A DNA stretch of 64,000 nucleotides from Crotophaga sulcirostris (taxonomy: Eukaryota > Chordata > Aves > Cuculiformes > Crotophagidae). A model generated the notes under the pieces. That model made no database searches. It was not told the DNA's origin and saw only the letters and a list, made by a program, of their open reading frames with translations. The stretch covers positions 1,921,440-1,985,439 of the forward strand of contig VYZB01000120.1 of NCBI GenBank assembly GCA_013397455.1, read 5' to 3'. Shown piece by piece: positions 39,983-51,539 of this stretch; position 1 is the first letter of the stretch, and every line of letters starts with the position of its first letter. The position numbers and the translations under genes were made by a program.

Positions 39983-41047
39983 GACACTGTTTGTGCAATA
40001 TGGTAACAGCCATGCAACAGTACATTTTATATCTTGTTAAGCCACTCGCTGTTAATATCTTATGACAGTGCTTTTTTCTGACTTCATTAGCGCTTTGGAA
40101 GACTCGCTCTGTCTAGCCTGGATTTCTTTTCTGTTTCCCTAAAATGCCAGTGTCTGAGCCCAGTTTTTCGTTCCACTTTTCTGACTCCATCTTACTTGTG
40201 TGCTGCCCACATCCAGCAGAGCAGTCCCTCTGCCTTTGCCCTCGTGAGTGCTCACACGCAGTTTCACTGAAAACACTACCTTGCCTGCTGTGTCAAGGCT
40301 TAACAACAAATGCAAAAGAAATGTCTTCATTTATTGCTTTATACACACAACAAAACATAAAATACATTGTGTAGTAGACTTTTAGTTAGTCCCTGTCCCT
40401 GAGAAAACTCCATTCTTATATAAGGCAAGAAGATCCCATTTGCTTTTTCGCTCTGATAGATAGCTTCCAAATCCAACACTTTCTATTAAAATGGACATTC
40501 TGAAACAGCAAACCTTTGATCTTTAAAGTTAAAATATTAGCCGTGATACAGCAAGTATATAGATGCACACTTAATTTCCAGCATGTGAATATTTGCACAG
40601 TATTTGTGGACGCAGTTCTTTGCTATGTAATTTCCTTAGATACTAAAAAGAGTACCGATAGCTGTCACAGACCTTGATATCTTTCCTCCTTTCCCCATCC
40701 AGCAAGCAAGAAACTTATTTTTGCATGGAAATTAGAGCTGGAAGACAGTTTAGTCCATCTCTGTGCGAACAGAGGTTTGTTACTGATAGTGTATTTACTG
40801 GAACTTTGTCGAGAACACTTATCATGTATTACCAAGCACAGAGTAGAGCTTACTTTCTTTCTTGGAATGCATATCATTGCTATGGAGTAATTTCTGATAT
40901 TTTGCCTACAACATCCTCTGCTTATACTCGTCACAGTGCCTTAATCATAATCTCTTGCACAAGCCAAAATAATCTTTTTCTCCTCAGGCTCACATCTTGC
41001 AATACACATAGCTCTCCATACGTTCCAGATAAATTACACTTACTTAC

Positions 41048-41261
41048 CTTCTACTTTGAAGATAGTAAGGTGAGGTCTACAGTGAAAAGCACCCAGTGCG
41101 TTGCCGGCACAGTTCATCCACAGACCCTGGAAAACCCAGGTTGCAGTGATAACAGATGATGCTCTACTAGTGACTTTCCATTCATTTGATGCAGTAGCAG
41201 CAATAGCAGCTCCTAGCCCACAGAAACAAAATATGAAAGCTATAATCTGTATTCCTAGCAT
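41048..41261 (-). CDS. CLDN10: claudin-10 isoform a, alternative first coding exon
   Basis: Claudin-10 is a tight-junction membrane protein; in mammals the 10a form builds anion-selective paracellular pores, notably in kidney. This exon encodes residues 1-71 plus the first base of codon 72: 214 nt, the same count as the mammalian exon 1a as I recall it. Residues 6-24 form the first membrane segment. The first extracellular loop then carries the claudin signature W28...GLW(46-48)...C51...C61. Stretches such as SNEWKV, RASSVITATW and GLWMNCAGNALG match the 10a exon rather than the 10b exon, and loop arginines R33 and R62 are present. The ATG at 41261 is chosen because it gives gap-free length agreement; the frame stays open upstream to a TTG at 41273. 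The exon ends in a perfect donor, G/GTAAGTA (41047-41041), phase 1. The N-terminal membrane part is the most diverged region. The remaining exons are not seen in this window. Confidence 0.96.
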
Positions 41262-41294
41262 GTTTCTCTGCAATCCAGGGACTTAGTAATGCCA
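41262..41294 (-). other. CLDN10: likely 5' UTR of the CLDN10 10a exon behind an acceptor-like site
   Basis: Immediately upstream of the start codon, the minus strand reads a pyrimidine-rich run ending in cttcacgcag, with AG at 41296-41295. That is a good match to a 3' splice site. If used, the exon would start at 41294 and have a 33-base 5' UTR, and transcription would start in an undetected noncoding exon at higher coordinates. Alternatively the transcript starts nearby and this resemblance is fortuitous. Sequence alone cannot decide. Confidence 0.35.
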
Positions 41295-44200
41295 CTGCGT
41301 GAAGAGAAAAGTACTTTAGTCATGTGAGTAAGCAAAAAGGCATAACATAAGCAAATTATACTTGAACAAGTTCAGTAACACTTGCTACAGAAAGTTAATG
41401 TGCCTGAAAGAAATTGTCATGCTTGAGTGATTTAAGAAAGGCCATAGGCATTACAAATGTTAAGAAAGAAGGACGAGGTACAACTTTGTGGGAGCTAATT
41501 ACTAGTACTTACTTACTAATTTCTAATTGTATAAATTAATTGAAATGTTTTCATATTTTTTTTCAATTAAGGTATTCCAGTTAATGCTTAATTTTTAGTT
41601 AATTGGAAACTTACAACCATTGCATCTAGCAAAATAAGTTCAGAGTCCAAACTGTACAGTGCTATTTAACAGATTACCATAACATTTTAGAAGGATCACA
41701 CAACACTTGAAAAATAAATTTTTAAGAGGCTGGGAAATTAATTCAGCCATAACTAGCCAGCATACAAGCAGCTCTAAAACAGTAGCATCTTGGAGGCAGT
41801 GTTTATGAATGTATTTGTAGAATAGCAAATCCAGAGCAATTACAGAAACAGCAATTGGTCCCCAAGCAGTGATGCAGCAGTCAGCAGAATGAACATTATG
41901 TAGTCCCCGTTGAGATGTCTTCTCCAGTCAGCACAGAAAATTTACTGTGTCTTATGATATGTCTGCTGTGCATGATGAACATAGCACAGAAACATCTGTC
42001 CCACTACTTACCAAGCTCCTGCAACCTCATGCCATGAAAAATCTTCAAAGAATATCACTGATTTAGTAGAGTGTCATCCTTATGAGCAGAAGACACTGAC
42101 ACTTAGCAGACCTAATAATCTCGGGTGCAGCACTACACTGGAACAGTTGTTTTACAATACTTACAGTTCCTCAGTAAATTCTCAATACAAGTATGGGTCC
42201 TACACATGATTTTGCAAACATATGGGGCTTCTGGTCTTTCAATATGCCAACTTCTAGTTTTATTCCTGCGCGTCCTTATTCTCTAGTCCTTTTGGCCTCC
42301 TCTCTGAAGAATAAGCCTGTCTCTCCTCTCTTTGGTGCTACTGTATGCCTCTTGATGACACGAGATCACCCTGGAGATCACTTTCGACAATGAGAGCAGT
42401 CTATTTTTTCCCTTTGGATACTTCCAGTGTTGCTTCTCCCTGTCACAGCTGTGATAAACACCACACTGAATTTTGGCATCTGAATGTTTCTGTAAACTAC
42501 CTGAAGCTCAAGGAGTGGTAATAAAGGATACTAAAGCATCATTGATATCCTATGTAAAGACTAAGAGGAGTTTTACTGAGACTGTCCTGTTGAGGTATTT
42601 CCTGATACTTCCACTTTAACCTTAGCAGTAAGAAGCAGGGCCCCAAAGTATGATTAGTCAGGCTAGAGAATTACACTACAAAGAAAAATTTCTTTTCAGA
42701 ATAATTAATAGGCTCACATACCACACATCAAGGACAAACAGAAAGCTTTTTATTAACACTGCCAGCTTGAGAGATATGGAAAGTGGTTTTGCTACAAGAG
42801 CAACACTGTATATAGCAGGTTGTTTTAATGATGAGGACAATATTACACAGACAGGAAGCAATTTTTCCTTGCTGTCAAATAATGCAGTGACATATTTTTC
42901 TTATGCCAAGGGTCAACCTTCATATAATCCTTCATTTATCTTCTCACTAAATTTGAAAGGGTATAGAGGAGAATACAGAAAGTGGTCCATCTTTGAAGCA
43001 GATTCCTGAGTGTTAACTTTTTTTTTTGTTCTACCTCTGCCATACAAAATGGGGTGAGGGATGAGGTTGGTGGGGTTTGTTTGTTTTTTGGATACGTTAG
43101 TTCACAGAGGAGACTGAGAAGAGATGTCATTAGGTACCTTTCTTCTTTTCAAACCAGCCCAGTGACAGTGACAGGGACAGCTCGGAGAAGCTCGAAGGCA
43201 TGTTTTACAACTAATGCTAAATTCAGGCCTTGTTCTGGACTTTCGATGAGTGTTCTCCTCACTGATACAGGAAAAAAATGAGAAGTTGCTCATTTGGGCT
43301 GGAAAAGCAAAGGTGACTGGATGCAAACACTGTCCCATTCCTCCTTGGCTCTGCTTTTGGCTATACATAGCAGTGTACCTTATCAATATAGCTTCTGAGG
43401 AGCTACCCAGGCTCAGCAGGACAGGACTACCTGCTTGCTTCTTAGTGACCTGGGCCAAAGGCAGCAATGCCTCCTGAGTAAGATCTGGTTCTTTTAAACT
43501 GAAATCATACTACGAAGGGAAGTCATGTTTCTGGTTCTAGATGAACTGCAGCACAAATTCCTAAGTCATTTCCCCTTCTCGCTCTTAGATGATCACATAC
43601 AAAGTTCCCACTCAGTACAAATTCTGTCATGACTGTCATGCTAGTGAGACACTGAAAGCCCCTTTAGTGGAAAGTGCATGTGGGCACCACTTAAGCTGTA
43701 GACTACACTTTTAGGGCTTAAGAAGTATCTAGTGGTTTCTTGGCCTTCATCTTGATTCTGCTCTAGTGCATGACTTTGTGGAATTCATGGTTACAAGCAC
43801 TTCACCCTGCATTGTTTCTAGGCAGTTACTCTGTGAGTGATGAATAAATTAAACAGATACTTAAGTGATAAGAAAGAAGTAAGCAGTCCTGTTTACAACC
43901 CTCATTTCTTCTATAAACTGTCAGGAAGTAAGTTAATCAGTCATTTAAGAAGTTCAAGGCAAAGTTGAAAGTTAACCTGTTAATGGCATTTTCTATTATA
44001 TCAAAACTTCTCTGTTACTGAACAGACAAAAGTTGGAATACAACTGGGAGCTCAAAGAGTGTTTAAATACAGAGTCGGAAAAGGGAAAACATTGCTACAG
44101 GCCTTTGTTGAATTGTTTTCCCAAAACTCCACAAATACAGTGGCTGATCATGTGACAATATTGCTGGCTCTGTTTCATTGCATACTGTGTCAGTAAAGTG

Positions 44201-44802
44201 TAATATTTCTATTACTACTGATATGCTCTTTTTAAATCAATCCAATGACAGTTTTCAAACACAGCTGACAACTTTGCAGCAGGGAAAGAATGTTTACCCA
44301 AATAAGCTGTAGCGTCCAACTTGTGATTTCTACTTCAGCCTATGTTAATTGTAACCTACAAGCCGGAGGAGTTCCCAAGCCTGGTATGTTGGCTGATACA
44401 GATATGACTGCTGACAATATATGATTCCCTTGTGAAGACACACACTTAATTAAACTGAATTAGATGTGGTAAAGGTTATGGTAAAAAAAAAAAAAAGTGC
44501 AAGTCAATACTGGTGTTATCTTGATAAATAAAGGAGAGCTCTGCAAAGGAGGTAGCTAAGGTAACATAGAGACAATGTGTCAGAAAAATAACGAGAAATG
44601 ACAAAGGTGTCCCTCTGCAGAGCGGGTGACAATGCAAATTGATTGTAAACCCTGTGGAGGAACTTATCAGAGGCCTAAACAACCATGGAGAAGTTAGACA
44701 AGAGTAAAACTAGTTACAGAAGTTACAAAGACTAGAATTAGTAACTCAAGACTTCTGAAGAAGTTGAAAATGTAAAGGCATTTTGTAAAGTGATGCAGAA
44801 AT
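41295..44802. other. presumed CLDN10 10a upstream region
   Basis: No exon of another gene recognised. AT-rich inverted repeat arms lie at 41536-41545 and 41561-41570 (ttaattgaaa and its complement). HNF1-like motifs lie at 41580-41606. There is no strong TATA box or CpG island near the exon; a weak gtataattt on the minus strand lies near 41360. A plus-strand open frame at 42650-43009 (119 codons from an ATG) matches no known protein. Confidence 0.5.
41580..41606. promoter_or_regulatory. HNF1-like motifs upstream of CLDN10 exon 1a
   Basis: GTTAATGCTTAAT at 41580-41592 matches the HNF1 palindrome (GTTAATNATTAAC) at 10 of the 12 defined positions. A second half-site GTTAATTGG follows at 41598-41606. 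They lie about 0.3 kb upstream of the claudin-10a start codon. HNF1 factors drive many renal epithelial genes, which fits the known expression of this isoform in mammals. AT-rich DNA yields such matches by chance, so this is only suggestive. Confidence 0.22.
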
Positions 44803-44857
44803 ATAGGTTGGACTCCATGATCTCAAAGGACCTTTCCAACTTTGCAATACTGTGATA
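44803..44857 (+). mobile_element. CR1 LINE 3' tail remnant
   Basis: A remnant of about 55 bases of a CR1 3' UTR in forward orientation (aggttggactccatgatctc followed by ggacctttccaac). The terminal repeats are degraded. Confidence 0.75.
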
Positions 44858-46469
44858 AAAATCAAAAGCCTGGGGACATCTCCACTCAGCACAGGCAAGG
44901 ACTAAGCTGTATGGCAATATGACTGGGCCAATAACACAAACACAAAAAGGGTTCCTGAGAATTGACAGTGAAGCATGAGATGATGTTGAAAGTAGGAAGG
45001 GTGTATTGCAGTTTCTTGCCAAACCCTGCCATCTCGCACCCTAGAAACTCTGGGTAAACAAGGTAAAAGATATAGACCAAAGAGACATCACCTACAGAGG
45101 ATTTTCAAGGAGCAATTAAATCACTAAAAATGGGAAAGTTGGGGGAAAAGACAATTTCATAGTTTACTATAGCAAAAGGACAACATCAGGTTACGGCGGC
45201 ACGAAGCAGTTGTGGTTTGAGATGTTTGCTGCTCACCTTGTTACTCACAAAGTACTGGGTGACATACACAGTTAGAGAAGGTAATCTCAGAGTCTAATGC
45301 TCACTCCAAGTTTGTTGCTTTTTATTGAGCACTGCAGTCACAATACAATAATATGATTATAATATTCGTTTTACATACTAGAGTATAATCCCATTATTAG
45401 TAGTACTGTAGTTATACTGCTGTAGAACAGAAACAGAAACTTCATTTACTCATCACTATAAGAACTGCTTTGAGAATATATAGATACAGCAGGCAGCCCA
45501 GTTCAGGATTTACACTAGCTTCATACAAGCTAGGTATATGCATGTTTAAGAACATACATGAACATGTATATTAATACATCTATGTATTTAATATCTATGT
45601 AAATACAAGCTATGCTTTATTACATTTCTAAGCATTTTATGTTAGTTGTTTAATGGTACACTCTTTACATGAGTATTTTTTGAACGTCTGCCTAAGAACA
45701 GGTGGGATTTTGAACAACTGGTTCAAAACAGGATTAACCTTGCTTTTTTATCATCGTGTTGCTTCACTGGGCATTAAGGATAAGAGATGGATTTGAAAAT
45801 GTTCCTTTTGGGTGATCTAGCATTAGGTTTTTTAGTTTATGCTGTTGACAATGGATACTAGCAAATATATTTAGATTAAAGACATTTGCTATCATTAAAC
45901 ATATTGTTATTGTTGGCAACTCTGCCTAGACTTTCAATAAGTGGTAGAAAGCCAAAATGTTTCCATCTACATAAAACTAAAAAAAATGCAAAACACTAAA
46001 ATATAGGGAGTTGAAATGGTAGGGCGAGTCACATGTTTGATCAGTGCTGAAAGCCAGGGTGAAATTCAAGGTTATTGTGCTTTGCTGAGAGCTTCTGAAC
46101 AGATGTTGATGAAGTGATGAGCTCGTGTTTTTTACAGAGTGATCCCATCAAACCCAGTCACTTTTAGAATTAGCCTATGCTACAGTATACTGATAGCATT
46201 ACTGGAAGCAGTAGTATTAGACAGGAAGGAGCACCAGGGTGTTGTGGACAGAAGAGTTCAATGCTTTGAAAGGCAGTAGATACAAAGTGAAATGATTGAA
46301 GAAGGAAGGAGGCTCGGAAACAGGGAAAGATGGTAGTAACAGAAATATCGTGATGCAAAGCTACAGATACACATAAACATTGAAGAAAAACCTCACAATG
46401 TTGAAAAAAAAGCATTAGTCTGCAATATAAGTGAACTCAATCTTGATAAAACTCACATAAGGACTCTGG
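44858..46469. other. noncoding stretch upstream of CLDN10
   Basis: No exon or firmly identified repeat. The 45170-45420 interval contains an AATAAA on the minus strand (near 45330) in an otherwise featureless AT-rich region; no LTR ends could be defined. Confidence 0.45.
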
Positions 46470-47055
46470 GTGTATCTGCCCCCGCTGGAGGTTTGTCTGC
46501 CCAGGCTCAGAGCCAGCTTACAAACAGTGCAGTCAAGGGTGGCCCCCATTTCCACTGGAGATACGGGGAGAGGCTCCCAGACAGCCCAGTGCTGCAGGGG
46601 AGCCATGGCCAGCATCCCTCCCCACCCCACAGGTCTGCTTTTAGGCTGAGGCTCCAGAGCTTTGCCTTGCCAGAGCTACAGCGCCCGCTGCCTGGCAGCC
46701 CAGCCTGTGCCAGGCCACAGGCTGCTGGTTTGGAGCTGGACCCTGCCCCTGGCCTGCCAGCTCGACTTCCCAGCTTGCCCTTGGACTCACCTCCTTGCCA
46801 CAAACCTTCCTGACAATCACTGGGCTGTGTCTGACCCTTGTCACTGTCACCATGGACTGCTGCTCCCTGGGCTGGCACACATTCTCACCGGGGCAGTAGG
46901 ACATGCCCTGGCCAGTGAGGTTCTGCTGCCCCCATGGCAAGCCTCCACCACCCCACAGACATCTCGGGTCACCCTGAGCCCTGTGTTGAGCAATCTCACC
47001 CCAATGTTTGTTCTGGACCCTATAATGACTACTGACACCCCCAGGGGGCCATGCC
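46470..47055. other. GC-rich block of unknown origin
   Basis: About 590 bases, clearly richer in C and G than the AT-rich flanks on both sides, with abrupt edges. It is rich in CCTG, CAGCC and GGCTG words. Three overlapping open frames cross it (46493-46813 and 46662-47186 plus, 46507-46940 minus), as expected when stop codons are depleted by composition. I do not recognise a protein or a repeat family. It may be an old repeat insertion, for example part of an LTR or a LINE 5' region, or a GC-biased regulatory segment. Confidence 0.5.
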
Positions 47056-49429
47056 CTAAGAAGCCATTATCCAAATGTCTGGGCGTTATTGGTTGGAACC
47101 ATTGCAGAACCTTGGAATCAGAAATCCTCTTTAAGTATAACTCATGTTATCTGATTGTGTTAGCAGTTTTGAGTGAATATATTTAAAAGTACAGGCAAAT
47201 AAGCCTTCCTGAGTCTTGCATCGTGCTATTGAGTACAGAGAGAGAGAAAAAACTTAACATGAAGAATATACCTGAAATAATATTCTAAATATTGAAGACG
47301 AGGTGCAACTGTGCTGAAGCAAAGTTGCACAAAATATTTTGTCATAAAGTAAGAATATTATGAAAATTAACAATGAAAACAAGCTGCTGAATGACTTTCC
47401 TAATAGTTTTGCACATCAGGAAAAGTTTTGGTGCCTTCATATTTTTCCACCTGATAATACAGCTGTATAAACTACAACACATAATCAGATTGCAAAACTC
47501 TCTCCACATCTTTTTAGTCTACCTCACAAGGAGTGTGGCAAACGTATCTCTCTGCCTCTACCAGCCTGCCACAGTACCAGCCCTCTGGGATGCTCTCACT
47601 TCACAAGAAATTCAGGCAAGAAATAAAAAATGTTATTGTCTTCCTACTCCATTTTGCCTCCTCACATACTTCAACAGGGTGCCTTTACCCACTTCCCACT
47701 CTGGTGCAGGGGGGAAACAACCCCTCCACTGAATTACTGCATTTGCTAGGCATCTGCCAGTGTGCACCTCTAATGACTTTTGCTATGCTGCTAATCATTC
47801 TTTCCCTAAAGGCAGTAGAAACGTATATGTTTACAAGCACACAGATGTACTCCTTTTGTCTTAAATAACTGAGATACTGAACATGATATGCAAGTTCCTT
47901 TGAGTAACAGCAACCTCTGCTGCTTACATAAGCCCTTTAGCATGACCTTGTCTACTGACAAAGGCTAGGTAGTTTCCCCTAAAGCTGATGCGCAAAACAC
48001 AGAACTATGCCTACACATCCTTCCTGTGATCTGCTCATATGATCCTGAGAGCAGAATTTGCTAGAGTTTAGCACTTTGATGTCACTGAGAAATCATCTTC
48101 TGCTGGGACATTAACATATTTGCTTGTCATGACTGACATCGTAAATCCATGACATGCCAGGCACAACTCTTGATTTAATCTAAGTCTAATACCAGGATTT
48201 CGGTAGATTCTTCTTGCAGATTCTTTGGACTGCTTATGAGAGCAGCCCAAAGCACTCCGTTCTTGCTGCAGCCATATTTGCCTCAGACCATTTCCTCTAG
48301 AGCAGGAAAGGACTCCTGAGGTTATATATTCTACTTTTCCTTCTTGAATCTCAGCAGTACTGCTTACCCTGCCAGACTTAGTCCAAATTTAGTGCTTTAT
48401 GCAACACTTTAATTAGTTTTCAGGTCTGGCTAACCTCCAGCCTTACCTTCAGAGGGTAGCTTATTGCATTGTTCAAGAAATCCTCCACCTCTGCAGTTTT
48501 CAGGTAGCAATGTGTTGGAATGAGCCATGATTGGGTGCAGCTGACACTGCCTAGAGCCCAAGTTTGTAAAACTGAAGAAAGCCAGTATTGTTCTGATAGC
48601 CTTTCTGAATGTCTCATCCCACTGAGCCAATGCCACTAAGCTTGCCAGGAGCAGTCAGGTAACTACATAGATCTGTGTTACACCTCCAAACCGACCAGGT
48701 GGAGAGCATATGTGAGGAGCTAGAGGACTGGCATAGCTCTTTGTTTGCTGGTGGGTTCCCAGCTTACCACCCGAGTGGACTTAGGCTTAGCTGCTACGGC
48801 CCTTTTCTTAAATCCAGCCTTGCTGCTAATTAAATGCACACCCAGGCAGTCCATCACCCGTGACTCACACACCTGACTGAGAGCTGCTAACCACGTTAAC
48901 GTCTTCCAAAGCTGTCAGGAGTCAGTAAGGCATGATCACAGCTTCACCTGCCTTGTAAAAAGCAGTAGAGGAATGCAGCACTGAGAGCAGCCAGGAAGCT
49001 GTTCAGTGGGGTCTGGACCCTACTCAGCTCTCTATTCACAGCAGGGCAAGGACTGAACAGGAGGGGAATTGCAATGCTGTGCCTTGCTCATCTTTCACTA
49101 GCTGACTCTCATATGGATTGCTGGCTCTTGATATTGAGGCACCTGCAGGCAAGAAGAAACGCTTAAAATCTTTCCATCTTTCTGTATGTCACAACATGGA
49201 TTGGAGTGAAACAAATCTTTTCACTGAGGCTAGTCTGACAAAATCTGTTCTTGGAGAAGGCATTTACTTCTGATTTAATGGATGAAGATGTTGACAGGAA
49301 TGTGTTACTGAGCAGTTTGCTCCAAGGACAGATTGTTCAATATCTTAAATGCCTCTTCATCATTCAGTGTCTTTTCTTTTGCTTTATTAAACTCCCTTCT
49401 AATACTGGCTACTCTGGAAATGGAACAGG
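47056..49429. other. noncoding stretch upstream of CLDN10
   Basis: Nothing recognised beyond short chance open frames. Confidence 0.5.
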
Positions 49430-49476
49430 GTTGAGGTGATTTTTTGAGGTCCCTTCCAACCTGAGGTGTTCTATGA
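49430..49476 (+). mobile_element. CR1 LINE 3' tail remnant
   Basis: About 47 bases of a CR1 3' terminus in forward orientation (gaggtcccttccaacctgag, then ttctatgaa). No other part of this element is present on its 5' side. Confidence 0.75.
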
Positions 49477-49484
49477 AGTAATTT

Positions 49485-49680
49485 GTACTTGAGTCAGCAT
49501 ATAATTGACTCTCAATTACAGTTTCATAAACTAAACACATTGAGCTCTTTTGATCTCTCACATTAAGTATTTTCTTGAACTTCCAGATACTTTCTGGGGC
49601 TTTTTTTCTGCATCTTTTCCAATTTTTCAACATTCTTGTCAAATTATGGGCACCAAAATGGAAAATTATAGTCTGGGATT
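49485..49680 (-). mobile_element. old, diverged CR1 fragment, inverted
   Basis: The minus strand translates over about 49560-49680 to a diverged CR1 ORF2 C-terminal block (NLTRMLKNWKRCRKKAPESI), a decayed version of the NV-KLEK-Q-KA pattern. It abuts the forward CR1 tail at 49430-49476 but lies in the opposite orientation, so the two come from different insertions. Confidence 0.5.
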
Positions 49681-50830
49681 GCCTGCTCCAGGGCCAACTT
49701 TATTTTTTTATCCAAAATAATCTGATTACTTTATTTTCCACAGTACTGCCTGGGAAACTTACGTTCAGTTATGAATCTTGATTGCTTTCTAAAAGCATTA
49801 TTTTCCAGAACTGGAAATGTAACAAATCATTTTGTTAAAAGAAAATAATATTTGATGCCACCTAGGTTAAAGAAAGGCTTTCTCATTTCTGTCCTAAATG
49901 AAAGGTAGTAATATTTTTTTTTTTAAATTACAAGAAAATTCCCGGTAAAGTAATAGTCCTTGGATAGTAAGAAACAAGGCCATCTTAGACAGCTGCTGAA
50001 CAGCTGCTTTTGGCAGAGTAAAATCAGCCCAGTTGGAAAACAAAGAGTTGAATGACTTTTCAATATTAAAATATATTCTTCCTAAAAATATTAAACCCTG
50101 GAATCATGCCAGAGGTACCTTTTTAGATTTACTGACCGTTCTTTCCCATTCTGTGCTCTGCTTAATTCCACCTAAGTAGCCAAATGTCCTGCATGGTTCT
50201 TGGAAATCAAGCCATTGTCATGGTTTTACTGTTTATGATGGGAAATATGTGACAGACCCACTTCAGTTTTGTTGTGCTGTCTTTGTGGTGCTTTCTTGTA
50301 AACAGTGTTTTTTATACCTCTGTATCTGTACTCGATCATGCCCCAACAATGTTTGCGTATTTGCCTGAGAAGTTCTCACACTGCAAAGCCAAATTCCTGA
50401 ATACTTCAGGATAAGGATTAGTGCAATTATTCCTGCAATTTCATAACAGAAGTGGTGATGTCTGAAGAAAAACTTTGCCATTTCTTACAGTAGTGTCAGG
50501 TCTTCAGGCTCAGAGACTAAAGAAATTTAATTAGCAGGATGTCAGTATTTATACATGATTATATGTTGGGCTAAAGTTTGTAGTTTATTGTTGTTATTTC
50601 ATTTGGCCTGGGAAGGGAAGGGTGGGAGTAGGAATGGAGGACAATATCACTGCAAAGTTTTTGCTGGAACAGCCAAGTAGTGGTAGTTATGTTGTCCAGA
50701 GGCTGAGCTTTGGCAGGAATGAATATCTTGTATTCTTGTGCGGAGCTGACTTCTCAGGGGTCCAAGAGCAGAGTGCAAGGGAGAAGAGTTGTGCCTTCTC
50801 CCATCTGGTCTTTGGTCCTGGGCTGAAGGA

Positions 50831-50960
50831 ACTTCTTTTCCTCTCACTTTCCCCACCTCCCCCCCCCCCCCCCCCGAAAGACAAGCTGATGGCAGAGAAA
50901 GAAGAGAGGAGAGGGAAGGGAAAAAGGAGAGGAGGATAGGGTAAGAGATGGGAGGAGTCT
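50831..50960. repeat. polypyrimidine tract with C17 followed by polypurine tract
   Basis: A pyrimidine-dominated run (50831-50875) ends in 17 consecutive C residues (50859-50875). A purine-dominated run made of gaga, ggga and agga words follows, to about 50960. Such sequence is low-complexity and may be length-variable. The G17 on the minus strand could form four-stranded DNA. Confidence 0.8.
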
Positions 50961-51539
50961 GCAATCAGCCACATTCACTGGTTTGTGTTGATTCACTCCT
51001 GAATATGAATGCACATAGATGAGCTCAGTGAGACAGTATATAGGGCTGAAGCTCATGCTTGACACACAGTGGGATTAAAAGCTTCTCTGTTATGTTCCAA
51101 AAGCATACTGTCTGCATTTATTGTTCCTGGACATCCTGAACCAAACCTTGAATCTCATCCTGGGTGACTGAGCTGATCAGCACTACAGTTTGGAACCTGA
51201 TGGAGCAGAGTCATGGGGAAGAACTTTGGAAACATTCATATTGTCTGAGTCAACATCACCTCCTTGTCTCAATCATCTTTCATCTTGCACACATAAATTG
51301 ACTTTTTTGTCTTTCTTTAATATTGAGTGTTTATTCACAGCCAGGAGATAATTCAGTCTGGAAGATTTTCCATTTTAGAAGATCGACTCTAAAAGAGACT
51401 GTGTACAGATGTGAGGCAAAATAAGACTGTTGACGTTACTTTAGTGAGCATGGAACAAAAAATATTTTTTCATTTCAGCTGGCAACTGAAATCTTTCTGA
51501 AAGTTCTGGATCTTCTTGGCACTGTCAAACTAATTAGCT

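Larger units (their letters stand above)
36513..41047. other. noncoding stretch, 5' end of presumed intron 1
   Basis: This interval lies directly downstream of the claudin-10a donor in the direction of transcription. It contains a GC-rich patch with a G-quadruplex motif (36720-36740), a 22-bp tandem duplication (38851-38894) and a GT-rich minisatellite (39951-39982). No further claudin exon was recognised on the minus strand. The plus-strand open frame 40674-41159 is largely an antisense shadow of the claudin exon. Confidence 0.55.

Noticed and set aside
40674..41159. 161-codon plus-strand open frame
   Set aside because: It overlaps the minus-strand claudin-10a exon antisense and has no recognisable domain; the real coding strand is the minus strand.
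42650..43009. 119-codon ATG-initiated plus-strand frame 1.4 kb upstream of CLDN10
   Set aside because: Protein-like at first sight, but within chance expectation; no upstream promoter or downstream polyadenylation context is evident.
45170..45420. Possible solo LTR with AATAAA on the minus strand
   Set aside because: No TG...CA ends, target-site duplication or family similarity could be established.
46662..47186. 174-codon plus-strand open frame
   Set aside because: It is open mainly because of the GC-rich block, and antisense frames are open as well. No family match was recognised.
51030..51180. TATA-like element (gtatataggg) with possible promoter or LTR context
   Set aside because: A single motif with no initiator, no exon downstream and no recognisable LTR boundaries.
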